Shown in pieces: positions 34,130 to 45,306 of a stretch of 64,000 nt of DNA; the stretch's first letter is position 1, and each line of letters begins with the position of its first letter. A model generated the notes under the pieces. That model was not told where the DNA came from, made no database searches, and was given only the letters and a program-made list of their open reading frames with translations. A program made the position numbers and the translations under genes. The DNA is from Suillus spraguei (lineage: Eukaryota; Basidiomycota; Agaricomycetes; Boletales; Suillaceae). The stretch covers positions 62,001 through 126,000 of the forward strand of contig JABCPU010000068.1 of the NCBI GenBank assembly GCA_016800925.1. The letters are read 5' to 3'.

Positions 34130-35110
34130 ATGAGTTTTAACCGAAAGTCGTCTGCTCTCAAGAACGTTGATAATGGTCCACGCGTGACACTGCTGAGTGG
34201 GACGATAGCGGTGATCGATACTGCAAAGGGTTCGATGCACATCCTGGCAATAGCCATTCTTGGACGACTTCCTGAATTGACGTTCTGATAGAATCCTCTG
34301 CAGAACGAGGGTGCCATCGATCGAGTGGTTTGTGAAAGGTCAGACCGATGAAGGTGACATCATCTTCGATCTTAGTGGGGTTTCCCCGCCTAACACTGGT
34401 GTCTGCAACATCGCCAAAAGAGCCGTTTCTGCCGCCTGCGTCATCCGAATCGCAACTTGGGCACCGGAACTTGATAGGCGCATGTGGCTCAGAAACGTAC
34501 AAGCTTATCGTTGAACTGACTATTTACCAAAAATGCACCTGAGTCATGCGTAAATATATCAATAGACCGAAGCTTGAAGACTGGCGCATCGTCCTCCCGA
34601 GTGTACCCTCCCCTTTCTTTGGTAGAGATAATCTCTTCGCCCATATTACGGCACTACTTATCAATCCACGTCATGTCGCACTTTTCGGCCCAGGAGGTAT
34701 CCGCAAGACTTATCTCGCAAAAGCTACCATCCATGACTTGGTTATATCCGAGAGGTTTCGATTTTGTCCACTACTTATCATTCGATGAACTCGAAACCTC
34801 TCAGATACTCAGGAGCCGCTGGGTTCGATGGGCGAGTGACGAAATTTACTCGGCCCAGGAGGTATCGGCAAGACCTCCCTCGCAAAAGCTACCATTCATG
34901 ACTTGGTTATAGCTGAGAGGTTTGAGTTTGTCCATTCGTCGTGCGATGAACTCGATACTTCTCAGATATCTCCAGGAATAATCAGGGAGCAGATTTGCAG
35001 AGCCGCTGGGTTCGATGGGCGCTTCGGAGTGATGAAATTATTGGTCATCGACCATGCACACGCTCTTACTGAAATGCAGATAGCGTGGCCCGTATCATTG
35101 ATAACCTCCA
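34130..35110 (+). pseudogene. NB-ARC gene relic, copy A
   Basis: It starts with a normal ATG (MSFNRKSSALKN) equivalent to the start of the copy at 41543-43616. It then carries deletions: exon 1 is cut after DTAK, and the P-loop region is followed by stops. The segment with the P-loop is present twice in tandem (34687-34851 and 34852-35040). The first copy has GPGGIRKT, in which the Gly before Lys became Arg; the second keeps GGIGKT. The relic ends near the equivalent of 'ARIIDDL', so the C-terminal half is missing. Confidence 0.75.
34687..35040 (+). repeat. Tandem duplication of the P-loop segment inside the NB-ARC relic
   Basis: Both units start with ggcccaggaggtatc and run through the 'AKATIHDLVI' equivalent to a 'CRAAGFDGR' equivalent. 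The spacing is 165 bases. They have diverged and the first has lost an internal stretch. Confidence 0.7.
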
Positions 35111-35556
35111 TTGTTTGAAGGATTTGCGCACAGTAGCCCTGTCGCCTAATTTGTGCAGGTGGATCTCAACGCCTGACGTGGTGGCACATAGTCATGACGG
35201 CATATCGAGTGCTGCATCAAGGCGAAAATTATCAAGGGATGATAATAGTATACGTGTTTATGGACTGTTGTGCTCTATTGCACTACCATGACGTCGACCA
35301 TTTATGTGAATTTCAGTGATTGGCGGAGGCTCGGGTTTCGGCTGGATGCATTGATGTGAGTGGCACCCGCCCTACTTCGTGTCCGTGACTTTCAGCTACT
35401 AGCCGATAGTATCGTTCCAACAGAAACAATACTTCGGAACCCATTGCTATTACTCGGTACCTATCCCTGAGAGCACGTCTTACAGCATGAAGTGTTACCC
35501 CTCCCCTCCCTCACGCACATTATCCCTGCTTCCTTCAATCGCCTCCCACTGTCATT
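35111..35556. other. Intergenic, no gene seen
   Basis: The gap between the end of the NB-ARC relic and the small secreted protein gene. Nothing was recognised. Confidence 0.35.
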
Positions 35557-36097
35557 ATGCTGTTTGAACCCTTTGCGCTCCTTGCTGCCTTCGCTCCTAC
35601 TTTACTACTAGCATCTCCCCTTCCTAATCGAGTCGTTGGTGTTACTGCCGGTAAGTCATGTCTCCACGATGCGTTTTGCCTCTTCATTATGTCTTCGTCG
35701 TAGTCGTTGATAATGCTGCCAACAACTTCCATGTGTCAAGTCGTGGTACGGGTACCCCCTGTAATATCTTGATGATTCGCTGGGAATGATGGCCAAAATG
35801 ACATTTCAGCCATCGGTGTAGTCGCCAAAGCCAACGTTGAGAGTCCTGGCGGACGTGTCCCAATTACTCTTGCCGACATTGAAGCTCTTTGTAGGTGTTA
35901 CCTAGTTGATTATCGGCTCGCATGTTGTTGACCAGAATGACATTTCAGCCCTCGATGAGAAAGCCAAAGCCAACGATGGTGGTTCGAGTAGTACCGGAGT
36001 CCCAGAGAAAATCAATATGGAGGATTTTCACTCAGTTGGTATTCAGGACATTGTCATACTGGCAAAGCACCCCCAGGGCCCCAGTTATAAGCCTTAA
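35557..36097 (+). CDS. Small secreted protein
   Basis: Four exons (35557-35650; from 35704; two more that each begin after an atttcag acceptor) splice to about 120 residues. The N-terminus MLFEPFALLAAFAPTLLLAS is a clear signal peptide with a cleavage site near ASPLP. The mature part has two related segments that end each middle exon (ITLADIEAL and INMEDFHSVG), with 'AKAN' blocks between them. The two acceptor regions (aatgacatttcag) are themselves repeats, which suggests growth by exon duplication. The mature form has no cysteine pairs. It fits the class of small secreted proteins used at the cell surface or in interactions. The role is unknown. Confidence 0.55.
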
Positions 36098-36155
36098 GTA
36101 GTCACGTGTCTGGAGATACATCCAAGTCCCATGGAATTTATCAAAAGAGTGTTGG

Positions 36156-36280
36156 TTGCTGGGTTTGATGGGCGCTTTAGCGAGCGGTGGGAACAAAGTG
36201 ATGAAATTTCTGACAGGTAGACATCATGCAGACGCTCTTACTGCAGTTTGAAATGCAGACTGTGGGTTGTATCATTCAGG
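36156..36280 (+). pseudogene. NB-ARC fragment, copy E
   Basis: About 125 bases match the 'CRAAGFDGRFSERWEE ... ADALI' part of the NB-ARC gene at 41543-43616, including the gttt/cgatgggcgctt and gagcggtggga blocks. The reading frame is broken. It abuts the truncated end of the dipeptidyl peptidase III relic. Confidence 0.65.
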
Positions 36281-36289
36281 CCCTATTGG

Positions 36290-36959
36290 TGCAATAACAT
36301 AGCAGTGGATCTTCGGGTAGCACTGATGCATTGCAGGGGATAGCAGTGGCTGCATTAGCTGACTTCTCGACCACAGCAGCAAATTTTGCTTCGGAAACGC
36401 GAGGTACGACCTTCGTGAAACCGAAGCTTTGTAGTATACCAAGTTGTGCAAAACCTCGAGTGAAAGGGGTTGATTACACGAGGTACACAACGACTTGGAC
36501 GAGTGCTTGCCTGGGATGAATACTGCAGTACTTGTTCAAAATCTTCACTAGAGATACCAGACTTTTGGCGGAGTGCATCTAAATCAGCCAACTTTTCATT
36601 GGAGCTGAAGGTAAGTATGAGGAGATCGTAGAGCTTCAATGCTTGGGGAGTCCACTGTTCTTGAATGATCCGAGCGCCTGCCCATGAAGCTTGTCCAACG
36701 TAGTGAGCATAGAGCTTCTCCTTCAAGCTGCATGATAATCAACAGCCGACCTTTGGCAACTTTAGTATACATACGTGAGTTGTGAGAATGACTTTGCAAC
36801 CTCGACACGGCAGATCGGAGGAGCCTTGTCGGCCAAGAAACGGTCTGAAGCTGTGGAAACCATAGTTCGATTAAATTTGGTAGGAAGTAGTGATGAGAAA
36901 GAAATTAATGGCTGATAAGATCTCGAGTTCAAGACTCGATTCAGGCTGGTTTGAAGCAT
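36290..36959 (-). pseudogene. DPP3: Truncated dipeptidyl peptidase III (first about 130 residues)
   Basis: DPP III is a zinc exopeptidase of about 700 residues that removes dipeptides from short peptides in the cytosol. Here only the N-terminal part is present: FLADKAPPICRVEVAKSF, then LKEKLYAHYVGQASWAGAR, EQWTPQALKLYDLLIL and EDFEQVLQY. It is spread over three exons; the ATG is at 36863, with a possible leader from 36959. The second intron uses a GC donor (gcaagc). After VLHNLVYYK a two-base deficit shifts the frame (the expected 'SFGFTK' continues in another frame). The HELLGH and EECRAE zinc motifs are absent because the gene ends at the NB-ARC fragment. A complete copy should exist elsewhere if the enzyme is retained. 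Confidence 0.75.
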
Positions 36960-37228
36960 TCAAAGTCTCATGACAAACCGGATGAAAATCAAAAGCGCGT
37001 CGCGTGGCTACATGACGTCAGCAAGATCGGTCATCGCAACATGAGTCAGCCGATTCAACTCCAAACACAGGGGACCGTCAGTCTGCCGACATGATACATC
37101 GGGACTCAAATGAAGCTGATGTGCTTTCATACAGTCGCACTGCCGCACAATTCGTATCTCTTCGGCCGCTGGGTAGCATAAAAGCCAACTGTGTCTGCAC
37201 TGCGATCTCCTTTTCATTCTAATACAGT

Positions 37229-38753
37229 ATGGCCGACATGACTAGTATGCCAAAGAGTACAACCGTCTTGATCGTTGGCGCAGGACCCGCTGGTCTTGCT
37301 GCAGCACTTTCTCTCCTTCATCATGGATTTAGGAATTTTGTCGTTGTGGATGCTGTTGAGCAAGGCGAGAATACCTCGCGTGCTCTAGTCATTCATGCCG
37401 CGACGTTAGAGGTACGATGCGTATTACAATTCTCGGTCATCATATATTCACCTGTCTTGTTCAGGCGTTGGATACGATAGATTGCGGGGAAGAAATTGCA
37501 GCCAAGGGAACCAAGGCAAGGAGCATCAATATTGGGAACCGCTCGTCAAAGCTTTTTTCTGCCAACTTCTCGTCTCTCGACAAACACACCCGTCACCCAT
37601 ATGCACTCATCATCCCACAGATTCTCACTGAGTATATTCTCGGCGAGAAATTCAAAAACTATGGTGTGACAGTCCATCGACCATGTAAAGTCGCGTCCTT
37701 GAAGATGAACGAGAATGACTCCGATTTCACTGATGTCATATTCGAAGATGGAAAGACCATCACCGCAAAGTATGTCATCGGTGCAGATGGCGCTCGTTCT
37801 GTTGTAAGTCCCATCTTGTGTCACTTTTACTAGCTTTGACTATTTCTTTTCGTCGACAGGTTCGTCAGATGGCGGGTATCGGTTTCACAGACCCCAAGAC
37901 TGGCGAGAAGGGTGATAGAGTTACCAACCTAGCTCAAATGGTCCTTGCGGATATCGTCTACGAAGGCAGAGACAACAGTGAGCTGGAGTTTTTGGTTACG
38001 ATGTCGCCCGAGAGCTTTTTCCTTTCCATACCTATGCCGAACTCGTTCAATGATTTACTCGCCAAGAATGGGCAGGAAGTCAAGGGTCAAATATGCCGTA
38101 TTGGCGCAGGTGTCCCTCTGATGGAAGGAGAGATTCCGCATTCACCAAGCAAGGAGTATTTACAGAACCTCGTTGATCGATTCGGGCCCATAATTCTCTC
38201 ATCAGATGCTTCAGTTAATCCTAGCTTCAGGTCGGTACGCATCAAGGAGGTCATATGGACAACTCGATTCCGGACGCATTTCGCTATTGCCGATAAGGTG
38301 TTCACTCGGCTTGGTAGAGAGGAGCTCCAGGGTGCTACAGTAGCGGCTGATGACTCCATCATGAAACGTGGTGGTATCATCCTCCTCATTGGAGATGCGG
38401 CGCACATCCAGTCTCCCGCTGGCGGCCAGGGCATGAACCTTGGCATTCGTGACGGAATATTCCTCGGACATGCTCTCATAAAGCATATAAATGCGACTGC
38501 TTCGCAGCCCTCCAGCGTTGATGCTGATTATATTTTGCACGAATTTGCAGAGGAGAGGCATGGACGTGCTCTAGAAGTGATAGCATTTAGTGAGAACTTA
38601 GTTTCACTTTTGGGGATGCAAGATAAGAAGATATCGTGGTTGTTCCCGATCTCGGCTACTACTGTGCGGGACTGGGTGATGTGGCTTAGCGGAAAGCTTG
38701 GCTTCATGCGGGCAAGGGTGGCGTGGGCGACGAGTGCACTAAGGAGAAGATAA
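37229..38753 (+). CDS. FAD-dependent monooxygenase, phenol hydroxylase/TfdB type
   Basis: This class-A flavin monooxygenase hydroxylates phenolic or other aromatic substrates with NAD(P)H and oxygen. Three exons (37229-37411, 37465-37803, 37860-38753) splice to about 470 residues. The three family signatures are present: the dinucleotide fold GxGxxG (VLIVGAGPAGLAAALSL), the DG motif (VIGADGARS), and the GD motif binding the ribityl chain (LLIGDAAHIQSPAGGQGMN). The C-terminal thioredoxin-like domain of classical phenol hydroxylases is absent, so the protein resembles the shorter PheA/TfdB-like group. The substrate is unknown. The gene is intact and lies between duplicated NB-ARC material on both sides. 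Confidence 0.87.
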
Positions 38754-39480
38754 TGGGCATTTGTTGTATGTAGATGTAATTCAATCCTCACTTTTTTAAT
38801 ATGACTGAAATAATTGCTCGAGTTTTCTACCTTCAGTACTTCGTTGTTTGATATTGCGCGATCGAGCACCTAGTTCGCATGACCTTTCATGTATTCTTCT
38901 TATTATTTTTGCAAGTGAATAGATAGTTGAACAAGTTCTGCAACTGCGTGGAATAATCGTATTAGTAGTAAATGCATACTGAGTCTAACAGAGCGAAGCG
39001 CAGAGTCAGTCTCCACTAAGCAAACCAATATAATTCAAGGTATAAGTAACTTGCTCACGCACCCGCTCTAAAAAGTAATTAAAACCATGTCAAGTCCTGC
39101 ATCGGAGCCGGCTATGAGATTGGCGTAACTTTGAGGACGAGGCATGGTCCTGGCACAAACATCTGCACGAGGTCCAAAGCTTGACGCCCGCATACAGTTG
39201 AGAATGTGAATGCTATAGGAGATCGGCATTTGAAGACAGATAAACGAGGTTGAAACAAGAAACGGAGTAAAGCTATGGCACCACGTGTGGAACTTGAGCG
39301 ACAGAGGATAACTCCATTAAAGGTGCAAGTTCACCCTGCTAATATCATGAAGGACTCATGAGTCCGTGGGTGACCGTGAAAGCTTTGAATCTCTTACTCC
39401 TATTTTATTTTCGTCCGGCTTTATGTAAGTTCAAGCCACGGCCCACTTGCCCGATTGCTTACATATGTTTACCGCGTACA
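38754..39480. other. Intergenic, no gene seen
   Basis: A perfect 14-base palindrome (ggactcatgagtcc) lies at about 39353-39366. No gene or RNA could be supported. Confidence 0.35.
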
Positions 39481-39690
39481 TTTGCAGAGCCGCCGTGCGG
39501 GTTCGATGTACAGGCGCTTCATTGAGCGGTGAGAAGAAGTCACAAAATTTCTGACACGCGCAGACATAATCTTGTTGAATGTAACTGACCACGCAAATGC
39601 CTTTCAAGTTACTGCAGCTCGAAACGCAGACTCCGTGACCTGTATCATTGACGATCTCGCATCATCATCCTCAGGATGTTCCTTCTTTGT
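39481..39690 (+). pseudogene. NB-ARC fragment, copy B'
   Basis: This stretch matches the 'CRAAGFDGRFSERWEE' to 'ARIIDDLTSSSS' segment of the NB-ARC gene with insertions and frame breaks. It leads directly into the sequence upstream of the SUR7 relic. The same junction, shortened, recurs at 45307-45345 in front of the third SUR7 copy. Confidence 0.65.
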
Positions 39691-39834
39691 AAGTCCACCG
39701 GTACTCTATATGTTTGGACTGTCACGTTTTATTCGATAGGCCAGCGCCCTTAACTCCCACATATCAACTATTGTTCCGTGATACCAACAAAGATGTGACA
39801 AGACGTCCTGTGAGGGCTATTATATGTCAATATT

Positions 39835-40472
39835 GTGCTCGTATTGTGTATGGCATCAAACGTAAGTACAACGATGGATGAGCAAGAACAAGAGAAAGCG
39901 CGTAACAGAGCTTACTATCGTCTGCTTATTGAATACAGGCCATGGATTTCGCTCACTTTCAAGAACACACAGGATGCCGAAGTTACTACTATAGGACGCG
40001 CGGTCTTGCTGTTCTTGCCGTCGGTCAGTTGTACTCTGTACGCAAAACGGTTTCAATCTGACTTTGCCTCTTTCTTAATCACCGGTGTTGCACTTCTTCT
40101 ATCCATGTTTCAGCACATCACAGTTGCCTCGGTAGCTTCTCTAGTGTCATTCCTCGCAGCTCTGCTTACCCTCATCGCATTTGCTATCAATATCGCTCTC
40201 TATGCCCATGTCAAGCATGAATTAGGTAAACTAGATATCAGTGAAATGACCATCACTGTACCTGGTTCGTTTCTCTTTTGTCGCAACTTATTACGCGTCT
40301 TGACAATACAATAGGTTTTTGGCTCAGATTTGTATTCCTACTTCTGCTCATCTTGACCGGATACACTGTGTACTTTGGCCATCGTTGTGACAGAATGGCG
40401 GGTGCTACTAATAGCTCATACCAACTGAACGGCACTAAGACCGATTTTCTCTCGCGCTTCCGCCGTAACTAG
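39835..40472 (+). pseudogene. SUR7/PalI relic, copy 2
   Basis: This stretch matches the SUR7 gene at 32516-33455 from the exon after 'GYCADYSS..' to the stop (LSRFRRN equivalent at 40472). Exons 1 to 3 are replaced by a different leader (gtgtatggcatcaaacgtaagtacaacgatggatgagc), which is also present at copy 3. The first homologous exon is frameshifted and hits a stop near GRA. The membrane helices downstream are still readable (VASLVSFLAALLTLIAFAI), so decay is recent. Confidence 0.75.
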
Positions 40473-41542
40473 GAGTCACGACTTTCACGGATGGATGGAT
40501 GGATGATCTTACTATATATACCGACTGAACGCCGCACTGAACCGAATTTTCGTATGCATTATTTGTTGCAGAAGCTCTACTGGTAAATTCCGAATCAGTT
40601 TGTCTTGTATACCATGTTGAACCCTTGTAAGTATGAAATTGACGTCTATATTTGGAGTCGCCTACTCCCTGGTATCATTTGAATGGAAACGAAGCGGATT
40701 CAACCAAGTCAAGAGTGATTTTCTGATCTAGCCTGACTGTCACGTTTCACTCCTTAATTGTGAATAGCATGCTGTGGTAGTGTTCTATTGACATAGAAAC
40801 ACCCGGAGTAGATATGTGTTGAAGTTTCTATATTGATAGGTTAATGGATCTTGATTTTAGTGTCCAAAAATAACTCATGTTGGGTACACTTGCACAATGT
40901 TTCATCTCGGGAGGCTGGCTCCACGGCGTCGATTTTATATATTCAAGTTCGCATATTTATTGAACATACGCTAGTACTTGTTCTCCAGGCATTCCGAACG
41001 AAATATATGAGGGCGGTCCAACCAACCATGGGTGTATCATAGTATGGTCACTAGATCCTGACGGTGTTTGAAACCTAACCTAGTGGAATGTCCGGACTGG
41101 TCTGCTGGTAGCCCGTATTAGGTAGCTATAAAATAATCCTAAATGAGCGGTATCAGCCTCGGCCCTCCTGACGAGAGAGTTTTCACAGGCTTTCAACACT
41201 TACTACATAGGCACGTTTTGTTACCGTAGTGACTACCAATCAACTGTTCTCTCTGGAATGCATTGCACACACGTGCAGGTGATAGTATCGCGTGATCTGA
41301 GTGTGACTGCGGCGATAGCATCGCGTCAGCATCGACCCTATCCTATCAGTTGCGATTGGCTGGTGGCGATGCTCTAGCCCTTGAGGCGATGTCGTGCCAT
41401 CTAAATAAGATCATGACCGTTAACAGTAACTCTGCTCCCCCCAGTTGGTTTCAGGGCTCCCAGACCGTCCTAGTTTGACCTTCCTGTCCCCAAGTCTTGT
41501 CAATGGAGGTGAGACTCCTGCAGTATTAACGGCATCCATGAT
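40473..41542. other. Spacer of duplicated unit B
   Basis: Homologous in blocks to 33456-34129, with additional sequence between 40990 and 41290. It contains no gene and leads to the NB-ARC gene. Confidence 0.55.
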
Positions 41543-43616
41543 TGAGCTTTAAACGAAAGTCATCTGCTCTCAAGAACGATAATGGTCCAGGCGTGGCACT
41601 GCTGAGTGGGACGATAGCGGTGATCGATACTGCAAAGACTGTCGTGCCCAGTGTCCTCGCGCAAAGCATTCTTTCCATAGTTTCAAACATCTTGGCAATC
41701 GCGAAAGTAAGCCATTCTTGGACGACTTCCTGAGATTGCGTTCTGATATTTTTGTATAGAATACCCTCCAGAACGAGGGCAATTTTCGTGCATTGATCGA
41801 ACAATGTCGAGTGATTTGTGATGTTGTCGTAAGCGCTACGGAAAGTCAGACTGATGAAGACTTGGGCAGTGAGCTTAGTGACATCATCATTGATCTTAAA
41901 AAGTGGGCTTTCCTCCGGATATATCAGGGATCGTCTGACACCGGCATAGCTTTGTTCAAGGCATTTACGAGGCAGTCGTGTCTGCAAATGAGCGTAATAT
42001 CGCCAAAAGAGCCATTTCTGCGTCATCCGACAAGGACAGAATCGCAACTTGGGCGCGGGAACTGGATAGGCGCGTGTTGCTCATTAATGTAAGCTGTGAT
42101 TTCGTTCCAAGCTTATCATTGAACTGACTACTTACCAAAGATGCACCTGAACATGATAACGCACCGTAAAATATATCAACAAAGCAGACAGGTCGATAGA
42201 CCGAGCATGTTCACTGCATATGAAGACTGGCGCGCTGTCCTCCCAAATTTTCCTTTCCCTTTCTTTGGTAGAGATAATCTCATCGCCCGTATTACGGCAC
42301 TACTTATCAATCGACGTCATGTCGCACTTTTCGGCCCGGGAGGCATCGGCAAGACCTCCCTCGCAAAAGCTATCATTCATGACTCGGTCATAGCTGAGAA
42401 GTTTCGAGACCGTCGGTACTTTGTATCATTCGATGAACTCGACGTCTCTCGCATATCTACAGGAATAGTCAGGGAGCGACTTTGCAGAGCCGCCGGGTTC
42501 GATGGGCGCTTCAGTGAGCGGTGGGAAGAAGCGATGAAATTTTTCACCAGCGCAGACACAATTGTGGTCATCGACCATGCAGATGCTCTTATTGCAGCTC
42601 GAAACGCAGACTCTGTGGCCCGTATTATCGATGACCTCACATCTTCATCCTCTGTGGTCCTCTTGTTGACAACCCGAAACAAACACATCACACCTTACCT
42701 TATCACACAAGTTGTGAGCGTTTCGACATTAGAACGCGAGTACGCGAGGAAGGCTTTCGAGGCCGTGTGCCCGCAACACATTCCTACGGAGATAATTGAT
42801 GAAATATTGGACGGTGTCGACAACCATCCGTTATCGGTCAATATCATTGCTCGTCAGGCGGCTCAACGTGAATGGTCAGGGGCAGAACTACTTTCCGCAT
42901 GGAGAACAAACCAAGCAGTTCTACTAGAGGCTGGCGAAGGAAAGTCTCGCAGTCTTCGTGCTACAGTCGAACTCTCTTTGACTGCTCCGTCGGTGGTTGC
43001 ACTTGGCGATGATACTCGCAAGCTTCTCGAGATCATCGCCTTCTTCCCGCAGGGCCTCGAAGCTATGAGGGTGAAGGCTCTTTATCCTTCTGCGGCCGCG
43101 GACATGGATGCGCTCTGCGTGCATTCAATCATTCATTGCGAGGCAAATCGTTTCACCATGTTGAGGCCCGTGCGACTGTACTTGGGCCACAAAACGCCAA
43201 ACCCTGATGCAAGGTTTTTGAATACGATCAGGAACATGTACTACAGAGAGCTCTCTGGCCCCATCGAGCAACGTCAGGCTCTTGTCGAAGCTGAAGACAT
43301 CAACGTTGAACGTCTTATTACCTTCGACTTCGACAGGGCCATCAATGTAGACGACAGCTGCTGCCGTGCTTGTATATCATTCCTAGACAACCTCGCAATA
43401 TGCAAACCTCGGGTGACCATTCTCACTACGAAGCTCGAAGAACTTCCAGTGAGATCCTCGGTGATCCTTGCCAAAGTCACTAGTCGGTCTGCTAGGTCAA
43501 AGACAGTTTCGCTCCGCCAGAAGACCCAGCTTTTAAAGTCTGCTGGGACTCTCACATCATCTATAAGACGTAACACGTTGACGTCCACCTTTCTGAGAAC
43601 ACTTTTTGTTCGGTAA
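41543..43616 (+). CDS. NB-ARC-type ATPase, copy B (nearly complete, start codon uncertain)
   Basis: This is a STAND-type NTPase of the NB-ARC/AAA class. Exon 1 encodes SFKRKSSALKNDNG and DTAKTVVPSVLAQSILSIV. Two introns later comes FVQGIYEAVVSANERN, then a long exon (42141-43616) with Walker A LFGPGGIGKTSLAKAI, Walker B TIVVIDHADAL, the sensor LLLTTRNK and a GxP-like HPLSVNIIAR. It is followed by a winged-helix-like region. The homologous copy A starts with ATG just before 'SFNRK'. Here that codon reads TTG, and the only nearby ATG (41538) is out of frame. Translation might use the ATG at 42141, giving 491 residues. The frame ends soon after 'LLKSAGTLTSS', just 90 bases before the thioredoxin-PUL gene, and no TPR or WD40 sensor region is left. 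It may be a truncated gene. Confidence 0.6.
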
Positions 43617-43703
43617 AGAAACCTCACTTTTTGATTCTCTCTCATATTGACATATACCACTGCTAGTGTCAATCTTCAGAATAGCGCAGTGCCCGCTGAG
43701 AAT

Positions 43704-45306
43704 ATGCGTACACCAATTCTTACACGTTTACGCCAATTGAAGATCGCTGCACGACCGCTCCTGCGCATTAATCGACAATCATTGTCAACCACCACCCACA
43801 CAGCCACGATCAGATGTATTCACACTTGTACATCTCTTCCATCATTTTATTCTCTTCTGCAAGAGCACCGTGGTGTTCTTGTGTTCTTCACTACAGGAAT
43901 GTGCCAGCTGAGTCGCAAGGCACAACCGCTGTTTGAGGAATTTGCACACAACAAAAACTCGAATAGTAGCCCTGCGGCCTTTGTGCAGGTAGATCTCAAT
44001 TCCTCACGCGGTGCAGCGGCAGTTGGAATCGAGTTTGGTATCCGCGCCACCCCAACATTTATGTTCTTTATAGGAGGAATGAAGGTTAGGCTTTCCGCAA
44101 GCTTCATTCTAATTGACGACTTATCTTATGTCATAGGTATATGAAATACAAGGATGTAACGTCGAACAACTACGAATTCAGCTTTCAATGTTTCTACATC
44201 CAGGTTTGCTGAATCTGGCTCGTCGTACATCGCACTCTAGCTAACAGTCACCATAGTTCATCCGCACTTGTCGTTATCCCTTCCAGCTTTGGACTCGCTG
44301 AGCCTTAAGCCCATTCGATTAGATAGGGTTCTGAATTTTGCTGTTGTATCAGAGAAGCTGAGGAGTTTCTTTGATTCTGCTACAACCTGGTTCCACCCTT
44401 TCGATACCTCCCTATCCAAAGCCGATACCATGGGAATCCTCTTTGGGATCATGATTCCGTACATCGAAGCCTCCACCACCTCACAATGCTTGCCTCTGCA
44501 CCCTCTCTTTGATCTTTGGCATGACATCACGAGCTCTATGTCGTGGAATATGCAAGAAGACCAACTATATCCATTGGTGGATTTATGGCGCAGAGCGCTC
44601 CTCGACGACAAAGTCTCCTCTTGGTGTGCCGATCGTAATGGTCTCGACAGTCCCCCTGTGTTTTTGTTATCTAGAGCATGCGAATCGTCTTCGAGAAAAT
44701 ATATCTTGACACTCCTTCGTATGCTCTCCAACGCATTCATCAACAGGGCCTTGGGATGGAAAATTCTCTTGTCAGCGCAAAACAATCTCGCCATCCTGCT
44801 GGAACATACTTTGGTTCATGTAGATACCGGAGTTCGGAAAAGCGCGTCGACCTTGACTTTCAACATCTTTGCGCGTCTGCAAGAGCTCAGAGTAGAGAAT
44901 TTATGCAAGGGCGACGAAGAAGGAGCTGATCATTTGGAGATGGAGATATCGATGACTTTGCTGAATGCTGAATGGGAAGCGTCAATCGCAGGCGCGGTCC
45001 TTACGGCAATCGAACGCGAGACCGATGGGGACACATGTAAGGCTCTTGCTCGTCTTTTATTCATGTTTGCGATTTTTGACTGGTCACTTTGCAACAGTCC
45101 ACCGCCAAGTCGCATCATTAGGGCTTATCGTGCGTTTTTCCCCTTTCATTGATCACTTGTTGCGACTTCTCGGAGCCTTCCGCGCTCAAAGCATGCTGAT
45201 GAATAAGTTCAGAGGAGACTGGGGGGACTGGAGTACGAAGGAAACTGCCTTGGTGCTTTTGAAGGAAGTCGCTGATAAATTATGCCCTTTGAGCGTTTCA
45301 ATTTAA
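43704..45306 (+). CDS. Thioredoxin-like plus PUL domain protein (possibly 5'-truncated)
   Basis: PUL domains (as in Ufd3/PLAA) bind the Cdc48/p97 C-terminus. In Agaricomycetes I recall them fused behind a PPPDE peptidase and a thioredoxin domain. Four exons splice to about 480 residues. The thioredoxin-like part runs from CTSLPSFYSLLQEHRGVLV through FGIRATPTFMFFIGGMK. The redox site reads MCQLS instead of CxxC, so disulphide chemistry is unlikely. The PUL part starts near LSLPALDSLSLKPI and ends with SPFIDHLLRLLG and KEVADKLCP; the last intron (44-60 bases around 45038) is needed to reach it. No PPPDE domain precedes the thioredoxin part, and the NB-ARC gene ends 87 bases upstream. The N-terminus (MRTPILTRLRQLKI) may therefore be an internal segment promoted to a start by the duplication. 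Confidence 0.7.

Noticed and set aside
39345..39395. Hammerhead-ribozyme-like sequence (actcatgagtccgtgggtgaccgtgaaag)
   Set aside because: It resembles the core, but the essential CUGAUGA reads CUCAUGA and the GAAA does not directly follow a closing stem II, so catalysis is not expected.
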